Shown: positions 17,693-26,527, counted from the stretch's first letter. The stretch: 64,000 nucleotides of DNA from Rhodococcus qingshengii JCM 15477 (GCF_023221595.1 NZ_CP096564.1:44816-108815); one strand, 5' to 3'. Numbers and translations: made by a program. Notes: generated from the letters alone by a model not told the origin.

Positions 17693-17724
17693 GGAGCCTC
17701 GCCGGTTGCACCCGACGAGGCTCC
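17693..17724 (+). terminator. Hairpin terminator after the partition cassette
   Basis: A perfect 9-bp stem, GGAGCCTCG with CGAGGCTCC (17693-17701 and 17716-17724), lies 30 bp after the RHH stop. It is preceded by an A-rich run that would act as the T-run for transcription from the right. Confidence 0.65.
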
Positions 17725-17766
17725 AGACCGGGAAACCCCTGGAAGACATCTCACGGGGTGTAGGAG

Positions 17767-18996
17767 TCAAGCCGCGATCGGGAGGGGAGGTGGAAATGCG
17801 TGCAATTCGTCGAAGAATTCGCGGGTGATGAGGCAGTGGTGGAGTTGGCCGAGGAATCGGTTGAACAGGTGTCGTTGAGCTTGGTGGTTCCAGTCCCCGC
17901 CTGCGCGTCGGGCATCGAAATGTCGCCTGGCTCCGGGGGACGCTTGGAGGGCGCTGAACGCCCAGATCGTTCCTGCTGCAGCCAGTCTTCGGTTCTTGAC
18001 GTGCCGGTGCAGGACGAAGGTCTTTTTCCCGCTGGCACGGGTGATCGGGGCGGCGCCGGCGTAGGCCTTGAGGCCACGCGCGGTGGCGAACCTGTTCCGG
18101 TCGTCACCGATCTCGGCGAGAACTCGGGCCACGGCCAGTGGCCCCAGCCCGGGGAAGCTGGTGATGATCTTCGCATCGGGGTGTTCGGAGAAGAGCACGC
18201 TGACGTGTGCGGCGAGGGTCTCGGCGGCTGCGCAGGCAGCGTCGAACTGCCGCAACAGGGCCATCAGACTGATTCCCATCGCTGCTTCGATCTGCGGTGG
18301 CTGGCGAAGCGCCGGGGTGCGCAGGATGCCCCGCAGTCGTTCGACGTCTCGGTCGAGGAATCGGGAGCGTCCCGCTCTCTTGAGCGCCGCCCGAAGTTGG
18401 GGCCGGGTCAGGGCGGCAGCTGCGGTCGGGGTCGGAGCCGCAGCGAGCACGCTTCGGGCATCAGGGCGGGTCAGTCCGTCTTCGAGGGATTGAAACGCGG
18501 TCAACGCTGCCGGGAAATATTCTTTGAGGAGCGAGCGGACCTCGTTGCCGAAGCGTTGCCTGGACCAGACCGCGTCTTGCTGGGCGCGGGCGAGAACCCG
18601 GATGGCCAGAGCGCTGTCGGTGTCGGCCGGCAACGGACGGTGTGCGGTGGCGTCGGTGCGCACGATATTCGCGAGCATGACCGCGTCGGCGGAATCGGAT
18701 TTCGATCCGGAGACCGAATGCCGGGACCGGTACCGGGAGGCGGCGAGTGGGTTGATCGGGTAGATCACCCGGCCACTTGCTCGGAGTGCGGCGACCCACA
18801 GGCCGTGGTCGGTTTCGATCCCGACCGGGATCAGGTTTTCGGCGGTGTCGCCGGCTTCGGCGAATGCCTCGAGCAGTCGGGCGAACCCGGCGGCGTCGTT
18901 GTCGACTCGTCCCCGGCTCACGACTTCGCCCAGGTCGTTGAGGATTGCGAAGTCGTGATGGTTTTCGGCCCAATCGATTCCGCAGTACAGTCCCAC
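17767..18996 (-). CDS. IS110-family transposase (DEDD/serine)
   Basis: A 409-residue transposase. The N-terminal DEDD RuvC-like domain shows YCGIDWAENHHDF (first Asp at residue 8), VGIETDHG (Glu near 61) and SKSDSADAVML (Asp pair near 101-104). The C-terminal Tnp20-type domain has FPGLGPLAVARVLAEIGD and APITRASGKK, whose serine is the expected second nucleophile. IS110 enzymes use a bridge RNA to choose the target. The gene appears intact and separates the partition cassette from the DUF2637 gene. Confidence 0.9.
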   Translation of the reverse strand: MGLYCGIDWAENHHDFAILNDLGEVVSRGRVDNDAAGFARLLEAFAEAGDTAENLIPVGIETDHGLWVAALRASGRVIYPINPLAASRYRSRHSVSGSKSDSADAVMLANIVRTDATAHRPLPADTDSALAIRVLARAQQDAVWSRQRFGNEVRSLLKEYFPAALTAFQSLEDGLTRPDARSVLAAAPTPTAAAALTRPQLRAALKRAGRSRFLDRDVERLRGILRTPALRQPPQIEAAMGISLMALLRQFDAACAAAETLAAHVSVLFSEHPDAKIITSFPGLGPLAVARVLAEIGDDRNRFATARGLKAYAGAAPITRASGKKTFVLHRHVKNRRLAAAGTIWAFSALQASPGARRHFDARRAGGDWNHQAQRHLFNRFLGQLHHCLITREFFDELHAFPPPLPIAA

Positions 18997-19370
18997 CGCG
19001 CCTCCCAGTGTCGATGTGCAGGTTGCGAACCCGTGTGGTGCACGCGGCGACCTAATTGCAGGACTCGACGGTCCGTCATCTCACCAGCCGTTCGTGTCAC
19101 CAGCGCACCGCAGGGCACTCGATCTGCCGAAGAGCTCACGGCTCGGGAATGCAGAAGAAGAGATCGACCCTGTGGCGGGCTCGTACCACGACATTTCACC
19201 ACGTCGAATGGTGCACTGCCTGGCGCTGTCTCTCTTCCAGAAGGCGTCGTGTGCGCCGGGAAAAAACCGGGAGTCGGCCGGGCAGTGCACCGGCAGAAAC
19301 ATCAGACCAGCGTGAGCGTTGCAGCCCGTCGGTCCGTGCTTCTACACACCAATTAGGAAGAAACCCAGTC
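18997..19370 (-). ncRNA. Candidate IS110 left end with bridge RNA
   Basis: About 370 bp without a gene, directly upstream of the IS110 transposase. That is where IS110-group elements encode their bridge RNA. It contains a 10-bp inverted repeat, GTGCACTGCC at 19211-19220 with GGCAGTGCAC at 19281-19290, and internal CCGGG repeats. The exact element boundary and RNA limits cannot be placed by eye. Part of the right side must be the leader of the DUF2637 gene. Confidence 0.4.
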
Positions 19371-20468
19371 ATGACCGACTTTAGCCTTCGGGCAGCTCGT
19401 ATTCAGCTAGGCGCATTGCTTGCTGCACTGGCACTCGCGATCGTCATTGCGCTTGGTATCACCACTGGCGCATTCGTACTTTCCTTCGCCGTGCAACGTG
19501 ACCTCGCACGGCAAGCACTGATCCCCGAACACCTGACTTGGATCTTCCCGGCGATCGTCGACAGCGCCATCCTCGGCGCCACCATCGCCATCGTCATCAT
19601 CAGCAAGCTCAACATGAACAAACGCGACAGAGGCTTCTACATCGCACTCGCCGTCAGCGTTGTCGTGATCAGCATCCTCGGAAACGCCTACCACGCCTAT
19701 CACGCAGCAATCGCCGCGCAGGAGTCGATCGACGGTGGGGGAGACCTTGGGTTCATTCCACTCGCGCCCGCTATTGCAGCGGCCATTGCGATCATTCCGC
19801 CGGCCCTGGTCTTGGCGTTCACGCACGGAATCACAATCCTGGTGAAGGCAGTCGGAATGGCCTACGCCGCTTACCGTTCGATCGTCGAAAATGTCACCGA
19901 CAGTGAGGATGCAACGAGTATTGCATCTGACCTCACCGTAGGCCGGGGGCCGATCCGCGTCCCTCAGCCCCGCGAGAAGATCGCTCAGAATATTGCGGAG
20001 CAGGAGGAAGAGGATCTAGACGTGGACGCCATAGCGGTGGATGCGAAGGCAGGCATTGACGACGCTATTGCGGACTTTGCGGAGCCGTTTTTCGTAGACG
20101 AAATGACGGATGAAGGCCTCGACGAGATCCTCGATTCTCAAGACACAGCTACGGAGCTCCCAGCCCGCCGCGACGCCGAAGAAGCACAGGCCGACACGGA
20201 TGCCGACATAGACGACCTCATGGCTTTCATCGCCCGGTCGAATCTCGCGAAGAATGTCAAAGACACAGCGGTCCGCAAGCTGACAAACCCGAACCTCACG
20301 TGGGAAACCATCGCTCTGGAATCGAAACCGCCTGTCGCGACATCGACCGCATGGCGCCGATACGAGAAATTCGATACCGCAGCCCGAGAAGCAGGCTTCG
20401 ACAGTCCACCATTGCCCGACCTGCGAGCCGCCGAGAACCCGATGCGCAGCGAACTCACCACCGTTTGA
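19371..20468 (+). CDS. DUF2637 membrane protein, plasmid spread/transfer type
   Basis: A 365-residue protein from ATG 19371. Four hydrophobic helices lie in the first 165 residues (about 13-40, 52-77, 84-110, 122-160), matching the DUF2637 layout common on actinobacterial plasmids and reminiscent of Streptomyces SpdB proteins. An acidic region (190-290) and a C-terminal part with an HTH-like pattern (NPNLTWETIALESKPPVATSTAWRRY) follow. The role is unknown; plasmid spread or a membrane-tethered DNA-binding function is possible. It probably belonged to the replication/partition block before the IS110 insertion. Confidence 0.7.
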   Translation: MTDFSLRAARIQLGALLAALALAIVIALGITTGAFVLSFAVQRDLARQALIPEHLTWIFPAIVDSAILGATIAIVIISKLNMNKRDRGFYIALAVSVVVISILGNAYHAYHAAIAAQESIDGGGDLGFIPLAPAIAAAIAIIPPALVLAFTHGITILVKAVGMAYAAYRSIVENVTDSEDATSIASDLTVGRGPIRVPQPREKIAQNIAEQEEEDLDVDAIAVDAKAGIDDAIADFAEPFFVDEMTDEGLDEILDSQDTATELPARRDAEEAQADTDADIDDLMAFIARSNLAKNVKDTAVRKLTNPNLTWETIALESKPPVATSTAWRRYEKFDTAAREAGFDSPPLPDLRAAENPMRSELTTV

Positions 20469-20491
20469 CCCGCACGCACAAATAAAAGGGT

Positions 20492-20523
20492 GGCCCCGAC
20501 AGTGCTGTAACACCGTCAGGGCC
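20492..20523 (+). terminator. Long hairpin between DUF2637 and the TetR pair
   Basis: The interrupted stem GGCCCCGACAGTG with CACCGTCAGGGCC is nearly perfect, with a 6-nt loop, 24 bp after the DUF2637 stop and 27 bp before the TetR start. It could terminate the upstream gene, or serve as a palindromic operator of the TetR proteins. Confidence 0.5.
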
Positions 20524-20549
20524 GATGACCACAGAAAGCACCTGTGACC

Positions 20550-21212
20550 ATGAGCAATGACGCCGACCGCTCCGAAGGCATCGACCACGGCAGAACCGGC
20601 CGACCACCTATGCAGCCGCGAGCGAAAGTCACCCGAGAAGCGATCCTCGAGGTTTCTGCCACCCTGTTCAGCCGAGCCGGGTACGCGGGCACCAGCATCA
20701 ATGACATCTTGGCGATCTCCGAGACCACCAAAGGGGCGATGTACTTCCACTTCTCGAAGAAGGAATCCATCGCCCAAGAAATGCTGCATCGCTGGGAGAA
20801 CGCCGTCTCGGAGACAGTGGGGAAGGCCGCAGCGACAGGTCAATCCGCCGATCGGCAAGTGGTGATGATCTACCGGGACCTCGCCCGCCGCACCCAAACA
20901 GAGGCGATCATCCGCGCCGGACTCATCCTGTCCGTCGACAAGTCGCTCAGCGGCGCCCGCGCCACCTACGAGGCATGGACCGAAGCCGTCACGCCGATCG
21001 TCGTCGACGCTATTCGTTGCGGCGCTCTCGACTGCGCGGAAAGCATGTCGCGGCTCGCAGACACTCTCTGCGCCGGTTTCGTCGGCGCTGTGCAGGTTGC
21101 AGCTAGCCTCGACGAGAATCACTCCATCACCAGACGGGTCGACGATCTGCTGCTGATGTGGCGCGGCACCGACCCGGCCTCCGTCCGCATGATCGAAGGA
21201 GCATCCCTGTGA
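20550..21212 (+). CDS. TetR-family regulator, gamma-butyrolactone-receptor-like (first of pair)
   Basis: A 220-residue protein from ATG 20550. The N-terminal TetR HTH has RAKVTREAILEVSATLFSRAGYAGTSINDILAI followed by TKGAMYFHFSKKE. The exact TKGAxYFHF form is typical of ArpA/ScbR-type butyrolactone receptors. The C-terminal ligand-binding domain is helical, with no conserved identifiable pocket. It overlaps the next TetR gene by 4 nt. It may control conjugation or plasmid genes in response to a diffusible signal; that is inference from family resemblance. Confidence 0.8.
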   Translation: MSNDADRSEGIDHGRTGRPPMQPRAKVTREAILEVSATLFSRAGYAGTSINDILAISETTKGAMYFHFSKKESIAQEMLHRWENAVSETVGKAAATGQSADRQVVMIYRDLARRTQTEAIIRAGLILSVDKSLSGARATYEAWTEAVTPIVVDAIRCGALDCAESMSRLADTLCAGFVGAVQVAASLDENHSITRRVDDLLLMWRGTDPASVRMIEGASL

Positions 21213-21883
21213 ACAGCCCCATCGACCCGGCGCAAACCCCGGAAAGCGCTGCCACCACGACAACCCGTCCTCGGATCGGTCGCGCCCCCGGCAGCAAGAA
21301 CTCAGCAATGCAGGACCGCGCAGTACGAACACGCGAAGCGATCACCGCCGTCGCAGCCCGGCATTTCGACACCGACGGATACGGCCACACCAGCATGAAC
21401 ACCATCACCCACACCGGAAAATTCGCCAAAGGTGCGATGTACTACCACTTCCCATCCAAAGAAGCGATCGCCGAACGCCTCATCTCGGACTGGAACCACA
21501 CCCTCGCCGAAACCATCAGCGAAGCACTGGCGGCAGGGGCGAGCAGCACGGCAGGGGAGAAGCTGACAGCGATCTTCACGTCCCTCGCACGTCAGGTCAC
21601 CGAGAACACCAACCTGCGGGCCGGAATGAAACTCACCCTCGAACCCACCATCAACAACGGCGCAGCATTCGCACACTGGGTCGACGCCATCAGCGACATC
21701 ATCGAAACCGCCATCACCGACGGCGAACTCACCGACACCCCCACCACACACCGACTCGCATGGAACCTGTGCGCCGGCACCTTCGGGGCTGCTCACGCCG
21801 CATCGGCTTTGCGTGAACATGTCGACCTCACGGTCCGCATCGAGGACGTGGTGACAGCGCACCTGCGCAGCACACTCGCTTGA
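21209..21883 (+). CDS. TetR-family regulator, paralogue of the preceding gene
   Basis: A 224-residue protein starting at GTG 21209 within the upstream stop (GTGA), with AAGGAG upstream. It has an N-terminal low-complexity extension of about 30 residues, then a TetR HTH (AVRTREAITAVAARHFDTDGYGHTSMNTI) and KGAMYYHFPSKEAIAERL. The core aligns along its whole length with the preceding protein, so the two arose by tandem duplication. They could form heterodimers or respond to different ligands. Confidence 0.8.
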   Translation: MNSPIDPAQTPESAATTTTRPRIGRAPGSKNSAMQDRAVRTREAITAVAARHFDTDGYGHTSMNTITHTGKFAKGAMYYHFPSKEAIAERLISDWNHTLAETISEALAAGASSTAGEKLTAIFTSLARQVTENTNLRAGMKLTLEPTINNGAAFAHWVDAISDIIETAITDGELTDTPTTHRLAWNLCAGTFGAAHAASALREHVDLTVRIEDVVTAHLRSTLA

Positions 21884-21907
21884 CCCGCAGATCACGCTGA
21901 CATCGCA

Positions 21908-22363
21908 ATGGAATGTGGGGATCAGTCAATCACGCACACGACACGATCAGGCTCCGGCGCACCTGAACCTGAATCCTCGGCGCAAGCACTGGCCCGGGTC
22001 GACGCCTTCATCACCGACCACCAGGATCGCGGCGACCTCGTCTTCCAGAAACGAGTCGATCGGGACCGCGTCACCGAGGAACTGCTCGCAGAACTCCACA
22101 CCGAGGCGGTGGCCCTGTTCGCTGCGTTCGAAGGACACGCGGTGCGCATCACGACGACTCCCTCCTGCGTCGTCGACACCGACAAGAAATACGTCTTCGC
22201 TGCGACACCAGCCACGAAGGGCACGTTCTTCCGTCGTACCCGACATCGCACCGCGATGGTCGAACTCGCCGAAGCAGCAGGCTTCAGCCGAGAGTGCAGC
22301 AGAAACTCCGGCAGCCGGATTCCCTTGAATTTCTTGCCTTTTCGTGTGGTTCTGTACAGGTGA
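21908..22363 (+). pseudogene. Hypothetical protein, probably truncated at its 3' end
   Basis: 151 residues as read. Codon use is strongly coding-like to about 22300 (residues 1-130). It then degrades into a short tail that looks unlike the rest (SGSRIPLNFLPFRVVLYR), suggesting the original 3' end was lost in a rearrangement. No family is recognised. The start at 21908 is uncertain. The break coincides with the left side of a scrambled region that continues to the resolvase. Confidence 0.5.
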
Positions 22364-22623
22364 GGAAGGGCTGCGGTGAGGAAGACGATCCCGGCGGGCA
22401 TGCCGAAGCCCCGACCCTGCATGCATCGGATCGGGGCGGTCGAACGTCGTCAGCATCGAGCACACAATGCTGGCAACCCACTGGCCCGTGAGGTCACCTT
22501 CAGGGACCGCACATCCACTACTGTAAACCGTACGTTTGGTATGAAAAGGAGTTTTTCCCTCTTCGATACCAAGATGTGGCACCCGACGAGTCGGGGCCAG
22601 GTGGTCTTCGCCTTGACCGACGG

Positions 22624-22893
22624 TTACGTGCCGGGTGCGAGGTCGGTGGCGTGTTGCTGCGATTGTTGGAGTTCGGTGTTGATGCGGCGGGCTTCGGCGA
22701 GTTGGTCTTCGAGGATGATGATGCGGCACGCGGCATCGAGTGCGGTGCCGGCGGCGACGAGTTCGTGGGCGCGTGCGGCGATACGCAGTTGATAGCGCGA
22801 GTAGCGGCGATCCCCAGCGCAGCGACTTCTCGTTGCGCGGGGACCGGCTCTGCATTTCCGGCAATGGTGTTGCCGGCGTACGAGTTCGACATC
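22624..22893 (-). pseudogene. 5'-truncated gene fragment, duplicated at 59.5 kb
   Basis: On the minus strand a coding-like frame runs from about 22893 to a TAA at 22624 with no acceptable start. It contains a CxxC (CRKCRAG) and then a helical, coiled-coil-like C-terminus (ACRIIILEDQLAEARRINTELQQ). A 78-bp part (22663-22740) matches 59495-59572 at about 73 of 78 positions. Both copies are remnants of one gene family, probably spread with mobile elements. Confidence 0.55.
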
Positions 22894-23109
22894 TCATCAG
22901 ATGCTGCCGGTAAGTTCAGGGCCGTGCTCACGAAATACTGTGAAGCATCCCGAATGGGCAGCGGCGTCACCCGGCCGGATCGATGAGGATGTTCGGGCGA
23001 CCGGACAGACCAGGCTATTCGAGACTGGGTCACCAGCTCCAGCTCCAGCTCCAGCAACAGCAACGGGCTCGCGGTCGTATCCCGCTGCACGTCATACGGA
23101 CTGGTGCGC

Positions 23110-23706
23110 TCAGAGCGCTGGGAGCATTCCGGCTTGCCTCTCGGTGCGGGCCAACTCGATGTTTGCGTACAGTGCGGATCGCTTCAAACCTGTGTTTCGG
23201 CATAGTGTTTCGATCTTGAACTGTCCGGTCTCGTACGTTTGCAGCAGGTATGCGCGCTCTTCCGGGGTGAGCTTGTGCTGACGGCCTTTCATCTTGCCTG
23301 CCGCCGCCGCGGCCGCAACGGCATCTCGGGTCCTGCTTCGGATCAGGTCTGATTCGAATTCGGCCATCAACCCGAGAACGCCGATAAACATCTTGCCCAT
23401 CGGATCTGATGGGTCATAAATCTTCCCGTCGATCGACAAGGCAACACCCTTGTCTGCCAGTCGCCCCACAGTCTCGTGGAGGTCCTTCGCGGACCGGGAG
23501 AGACGGTCGAGTTTGGTCACGCAGAACACGTCGCCTTCGCGGGCAGCGTTGATCGCATTGTCGAGTCCGGGTCGCCGGGTCTGCCGGCCGCTGATTCCGT
23601 GATCGACGTAGACCCGGTCGCGATCGACGCCCTCCTTGGCGAGAAGCTCGACCTGAATCGACGAATCCTGTGCCGCCGTACTGACCCGCGCGTAGCCGAT
23701 CTTCAT
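23110..23706 (-). CDS. Serine resolvase/invertase (Tn3-type size)
   Basis: A 198-residue small serine recombinase. MKIGYARVST holds Arg7 and nucleophile Ser9, and TKLDRLSRSAKDL and GLMAEFESDLIRSRTRDAV are the family's other conserved blocks. The C-terminal HTH (TPEERAYLLQTYETGQFKIETLCRNTGLKRSALY) reads crossover sites. It probably resolved multimers or a transposition cointegrate. It marks the left border of the defence region, and imperfect inverted repeats lie upstream. Confidence 0.9.
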   Translation of the reverse strand: MKIGYARVSTAAQDSSIQVELLAKEGVDRDRVYVDHGISGRQTRRPGLDNAINAAREGDVFCVTKLDRLSRSAKDLHETVGRLADKGVALSIDGKIYDPSDPMGKMFIGVLGLMAEFESDLIRSRTRDAVAAAAAAGKMKGRQHKLTPEERAYLLQTYETGQFKIETLCRNTGLKRSALYANIELARTERQAGMLPAL

Positions 23707-23769
23707 TCCGCTCCCGATTCTCGCCGTTCACACCGTCCTGCGCACAACCTGTCCGCTAGAAACTATGCC

Positions 23770-23866
23770 ATACCGGACGTACCCAACGGACACCTAAACC
23801 GGACGCAATCGCGAGAATTTGTCCACGTCAATTTCACGCAGAAGCCTGTTTGCGATCGTCCGGTAT
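23770..23866. promoter_or_regulatory. Inverted repeats upstream of the resolvase: candidate res site
   Basis: ATACCGGACG (23770-23779) and CGTCCGGTAT (23857-23866) form a 10-bp inverted pair 87 bp apart, with further ACCGGAC/ACGGAC copies between them. Spacing and position upstream of the resolvase fit a multi-subsite res region. Confidence 0.45.
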
Positions 23867-24229
23867 GACGATGGTCAAAACGCACACCGAAACCGGCAGG
23901 AGGGCTCTGAGTGCGTTTGCCTTGAACCGGTAAGCCTCCGCGATTGGCGAGTGAGGTCAGTACAGGAACAGTTGATGAGGAGTAAATCGTTCGCAGGCTG
24001 AACCGTACGCTGCTTATTCATGCACCTTTGCTATGTCGAAGATTCGGGCAACTCTGGGGAGGGCTTACTTACACTGAATGGTCTAACCGTCCTGCCACTT
24101 GCTTCAGGGGCCCCGGGTTTAGTTGTCCTCGAGCGGAATACACGTTCGGCGCCCGCGATTGTCGGCATCGGCCGCTAGATTTGGGCGTGGTCCGGCACCG
24201 TGCAGGACCACATCCCTGTGAGGTGGTTG

Positions 24230-24715
24230 ATGGAACCCGTAACCCTAGTAGTCGCGGCGATCGCACTCGGTGCGTCGGACGGCGCACGTGAGACCACGAA
24301 ACAGGCAATCGGCGACGCGTACACGGCCGTGAAGGGCTGGATTACGAACCGGTACAGCTCCGTGACCGCGGAGGTCGAGGGGCTGGAGCAGGAGCCAGAG
24401 GAAGAACTCCGCCGCGCACTCCTTGCGAAGAAACTGGATCAGGCGGGTGCTGGCGACGACGTCGATCTTCTGGGTCTCGCGCAAGCTCTCCTGGCAGCCG
24501 TCGAGGAGCAGGCTCCCGAGTTGCCTGCCACCATCGGCGTAGTGATTCGCCGCGCATCGGTTGGAGGCGACATCGAGGTCAAAGATGTGGCCGTCGACGG
24601 CGGGAGTGGTGTTGTCGCCGAGGACATCGCAGCTGCTGGCGATCTGCGGATCGGCCGAGTCGCAGCGCGTGCCCTTCAGGAGTCGCCCCACCCTACCTGG
24701 GCGCGGGAGCAATAG
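24230..24715 (+). CDS. Unknown protein, probably N-terminal part of a frameshifted gene
   Basis: A 161-residue product from ATG 24230 (GAGGTGG just upstream). It has a hydrophobic N-terminal helix (MEPVTLVVAAIALGASDG), a helical charged middle (VEGLEQEPEEELRRALLAKKL) and a Val/Gly/Asp-rich repetitive stretch (GDIEVKDVAVDGG...). The end (HPTWAREQ) looks out of register. The next frame is open across the stop and continues as coding sequence without its own start, so 24230-25380 is probably one gene with a frameshift near 24650-24715. I do not recognise the family; similar short proteins occur next to actinobacterial immune genes. Confidence 0.5.
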   Translation: MEPVTLVVAAIALGASDGARETTKQAIGDAYTAVKGWITNRYSSVTAEVEGLEQEPEEELRRALLAKKLDQAGAGDDVDLLGLAQALLAAVEEQAPELPATIGVVIRRASVGGDIEVKDVAVDGGSGVVAEDIAAAGDLRIGRVAARALQESPHPTWAREQ

Positions 24716-24864
24716 ACGGTTGGTCTGCTTCCGCGCACAACTTCACCTCGACCCAGCGCAACGTCATCGCTGGCCGGGATAACAACACGTACTATTCGGT
24801 CGGCGCGACGGAGACGGGTAACAGCGGCGACCGCATCCGCGCAGTAACGGCGTCAGTCAAGCCG

Positions 24865-25380
24865 GTGCCTATCGGTCAGGGTCTATGGACCGTCGCTGTA
24901 AACAACGCGAGTTCGGGTCCGATTACGGACCTCGAAGTCGATGTGTATGCCGTTGATGGGGACGGCAACGGACTGGAGGGTGCGTGTCACCCGGCGAAGG
25001 GGAAGATCTCAGTGCAGGGGCTCTCCCGCGAGATGCTGTCGGGCGTGATGAGCGGAACACTTGATGCCATCGGCTCCCGCGCTAACTCGATGTACCCGCC
25101 GGGGATTTTCGGTGTGCCGACGAACCTCGGTTCCTATGGTGGGATGTTCTCGGATCACATCATGAGTGTCCCCGGCCTCTCCGCGCTTCTTCAGAACGCG
25201 CAACAGCAGATGGTCGACAAATACCCGCAGGTGATCTCGCGAGACCAGTCAGCTGAGGTGTTGTACAGCGCCCCCGGAGCGGCCGAATTACGGGTCGATC
25301 TCCAGTTCGCCGACGACATGGGCAACCTATGGCGTCGACGGCACGGCCAGCAACCTGAACCGGTGATGGAGGGCGAATAG
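24865..25380 (+). pseudogene. Ig-like C-terminal part of the preceding frameshifted gene
   Basis: 171 residues from GTG 24865, but the frame is open and protein-like from about 24660 (NVIAGRDNNTYYSVGATETG) with no ATG/GTG/TTG there. Hence it is probably the downstream half of the 24230 gene. It carries a WTVAVNNASSGPITDLEVDVY strand pattern and ends with LQFADDMGNLWRRR, a signature I associate with small Ig-like beta-sandwich domains of actinobacterial proteins. The function is unknown. It lies between the resolvase and the CBASS operon. Confidence 0.45.
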
Positions 25381-25471
25381 GCCGGAGTCTCCCGAATCCG
25401 GCCGACACCCCGCGTTCCCTCGGAAGGTTGGGGGTTATCCGCTGCGCCGGAAGCGAACACGCAAGCGTGAA

Positions 25472-25497
25472 CCCCCGACTGCGGCCGCTGTCGGGGG
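25472..25497. terminator. Bidirectional hairpin terminator
   Basis: A perfect 8-bp stem CCCCCGAC with GTCGGGGG and a 10-nt loop lies between converging frames, 92 bp after the + strand stop and 9 bp after the weak minus-strand frame. Confidence 0.6.
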
Positions 25498-25505
25498 CTT
25501 ACGCT

Positions 25506-25712
25506 CTACTTGCCCGGGTGCCGACGACTCCGGAAGTAGTTGTCGGGCGCCTGGAGCCAGGGAAAGAACTCGATGAGATACGGGCCGAGACCTCTCGTGT
25601 TTGGTGACGACATCGCTTCTGTCGCTAACCGATCAACGGTATATGTAGAAACCGCCATCGCACATCCGCTGGCTACAAAGAGAGGTTCGCCGTTCTTGTT
25701 TCCCAGCCTCAC
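25506..25712 (-). CDS. Short hypothetical frame of doubtful status
   Basis: 68 residues from GTG 25712. Codon use is less GC-biased than the neighbours, and no family, TM or signal is evident. Support comes only from its stop lying 9 bp before a strong hairpin. It may be a decayed gene. Confidence 0.25.
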   Translation of the reverse strand: MRLGNKNGEPLFVASGCAMAVSTYTVDRLATEAMSSPNTRGLGPYLIEFFPWLQAPDNYFRSRRHPGK

Positions 25713-25866
25713 CGTGCCCGGGGCGGCACGCCACGCCCGCCCGGTGGGGGCCGAGGGCTCTTTCGTAGTCCCGTCAAGTCCGATAACCGTCCCTTATGTC
25801 AGTTCAAAGACTGCATATTTTCTCGTCGGGCGGTATCCGACCCGACGTCCTCAGGATAGCGGCGTG

Positions 25867-26520
25867 TCACGACCGGTCATTGTCGGAGCGTAGTTCTGCC
25901 ATATGTGCAGCGGCATCCTGGTACGACGTGTACCCCTTGGATCTGTCCACCAGACGAATATCCATCTCTCCTTGGGTATAGCGATCAGTGAAGTAGATGC
26001 CGTGAATCGATTGGGGGACTAGGCGGGCCGTGTTGAACGAACACGATCCCAGGTGTGGGTAGCTGCGGCCCCGGTGCTCAGGGCGGGGATCATTCTGGTA
26101 GAGGAAGTTGAGTCTTTCCACATCATCTCCGGGTATTCGGTCCCAGAAGAACGACTTACTGTCGCTTCCACTTTCGACGGTCATCTGACGGACATGGAGG
26201 GACCAGTACGACTGGTTGATCACGATGTACGCAGGGATAGGCCCACGATTCCCTCCTTCCGGGATAACACTCTTTGCCGTCGGAGTCAGCGTCACTTCCC
26301 ACAAGCCGTCGATTCGGGGTCTGTGGGTCAGTCTGTTCAGCAGTGGAAGGCGCCATCCCCAGAGATCCCATACGAGCAGAACTATCGAGGCGGCCGCGGG
26401 GAGCCATCCGATAACGAGTTTGGTGGTGCTGTCGAGACTGATCCCGGATAGCGCGAGGATGGCGGTGTAGACGAGGCCAACAGTGAGTACGACGATTCGC
26501 ACCAAGGTAGTCGGACGCAC
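25867..26520 (-). CDS. CBASS effector, Cap15-like (two TM helices plus beta-rich domain)
   Basis: A 217-residue protein. Two TM helices (about residues 5-25 and 33-53) are followed by HRPRIDGLWEVTLTP, which starts a beta-rich domain of about 150 residues. That domain has alternating strands (YIVINQSYWSLHVRQMTVESG, IHGIYFTDRYTQGEMDIRLVDRS, each part of a longer segment). This is the architecture of the SMODS-associated two-TM beta-strand effector, known as Cap15. Cap15 binds a cyclic nucleotide and disrupts the inner membrane. It starts 7 nt after the CD-NTase stop in the same direction, forming a minimal two-gene CBASS operon. Confidence 0.8.
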   Translation of the reverse strand: MRPTTLVRIVVLTVGLVYTAILALSGISLDSTTKLVIGWLPAAASIVLLVWDLWGWRLPLLNRLTHRPRIDGLWEVTLTPTAKSVIPEGGNRGPIPAYIVINQSYWSLHVRQMTVESGSDSKSFFWDRIPGDDVERLNFLYQNDPRPEHRGRSYPHLGSCSFNTARLVPQSIHGIYFTDRYTQGEMDIRLVDRSKGYTSYQDAAAHMAELRSDNDRS

Positions 26521-26527
26521 GTTGGGG

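Larger units (their letters stand above)
25381..25866. other. Convergent intergenic region
   Basis: Between the end of the unknown gene and the end of the Cap15-like gene. It contains the hairpin at 25472-25497 and one weak minus-strand frame (25506-25712). Other open frames show poor codon use. Nothing else is recognised. Confidence 0.4.

Noticed and set aside
17800..19356. 518-residue plus-strand frame
   Set aside because: Antisense of the IS110 transposase; the transposase frame carries all DEDD motifs.
22284..22900. Possible new gene in the scrambled zone before the resolvase
   Set aside because: No frame spans it with a valid start; only the 3' gene fragment at 22624-22893 is coding-like.
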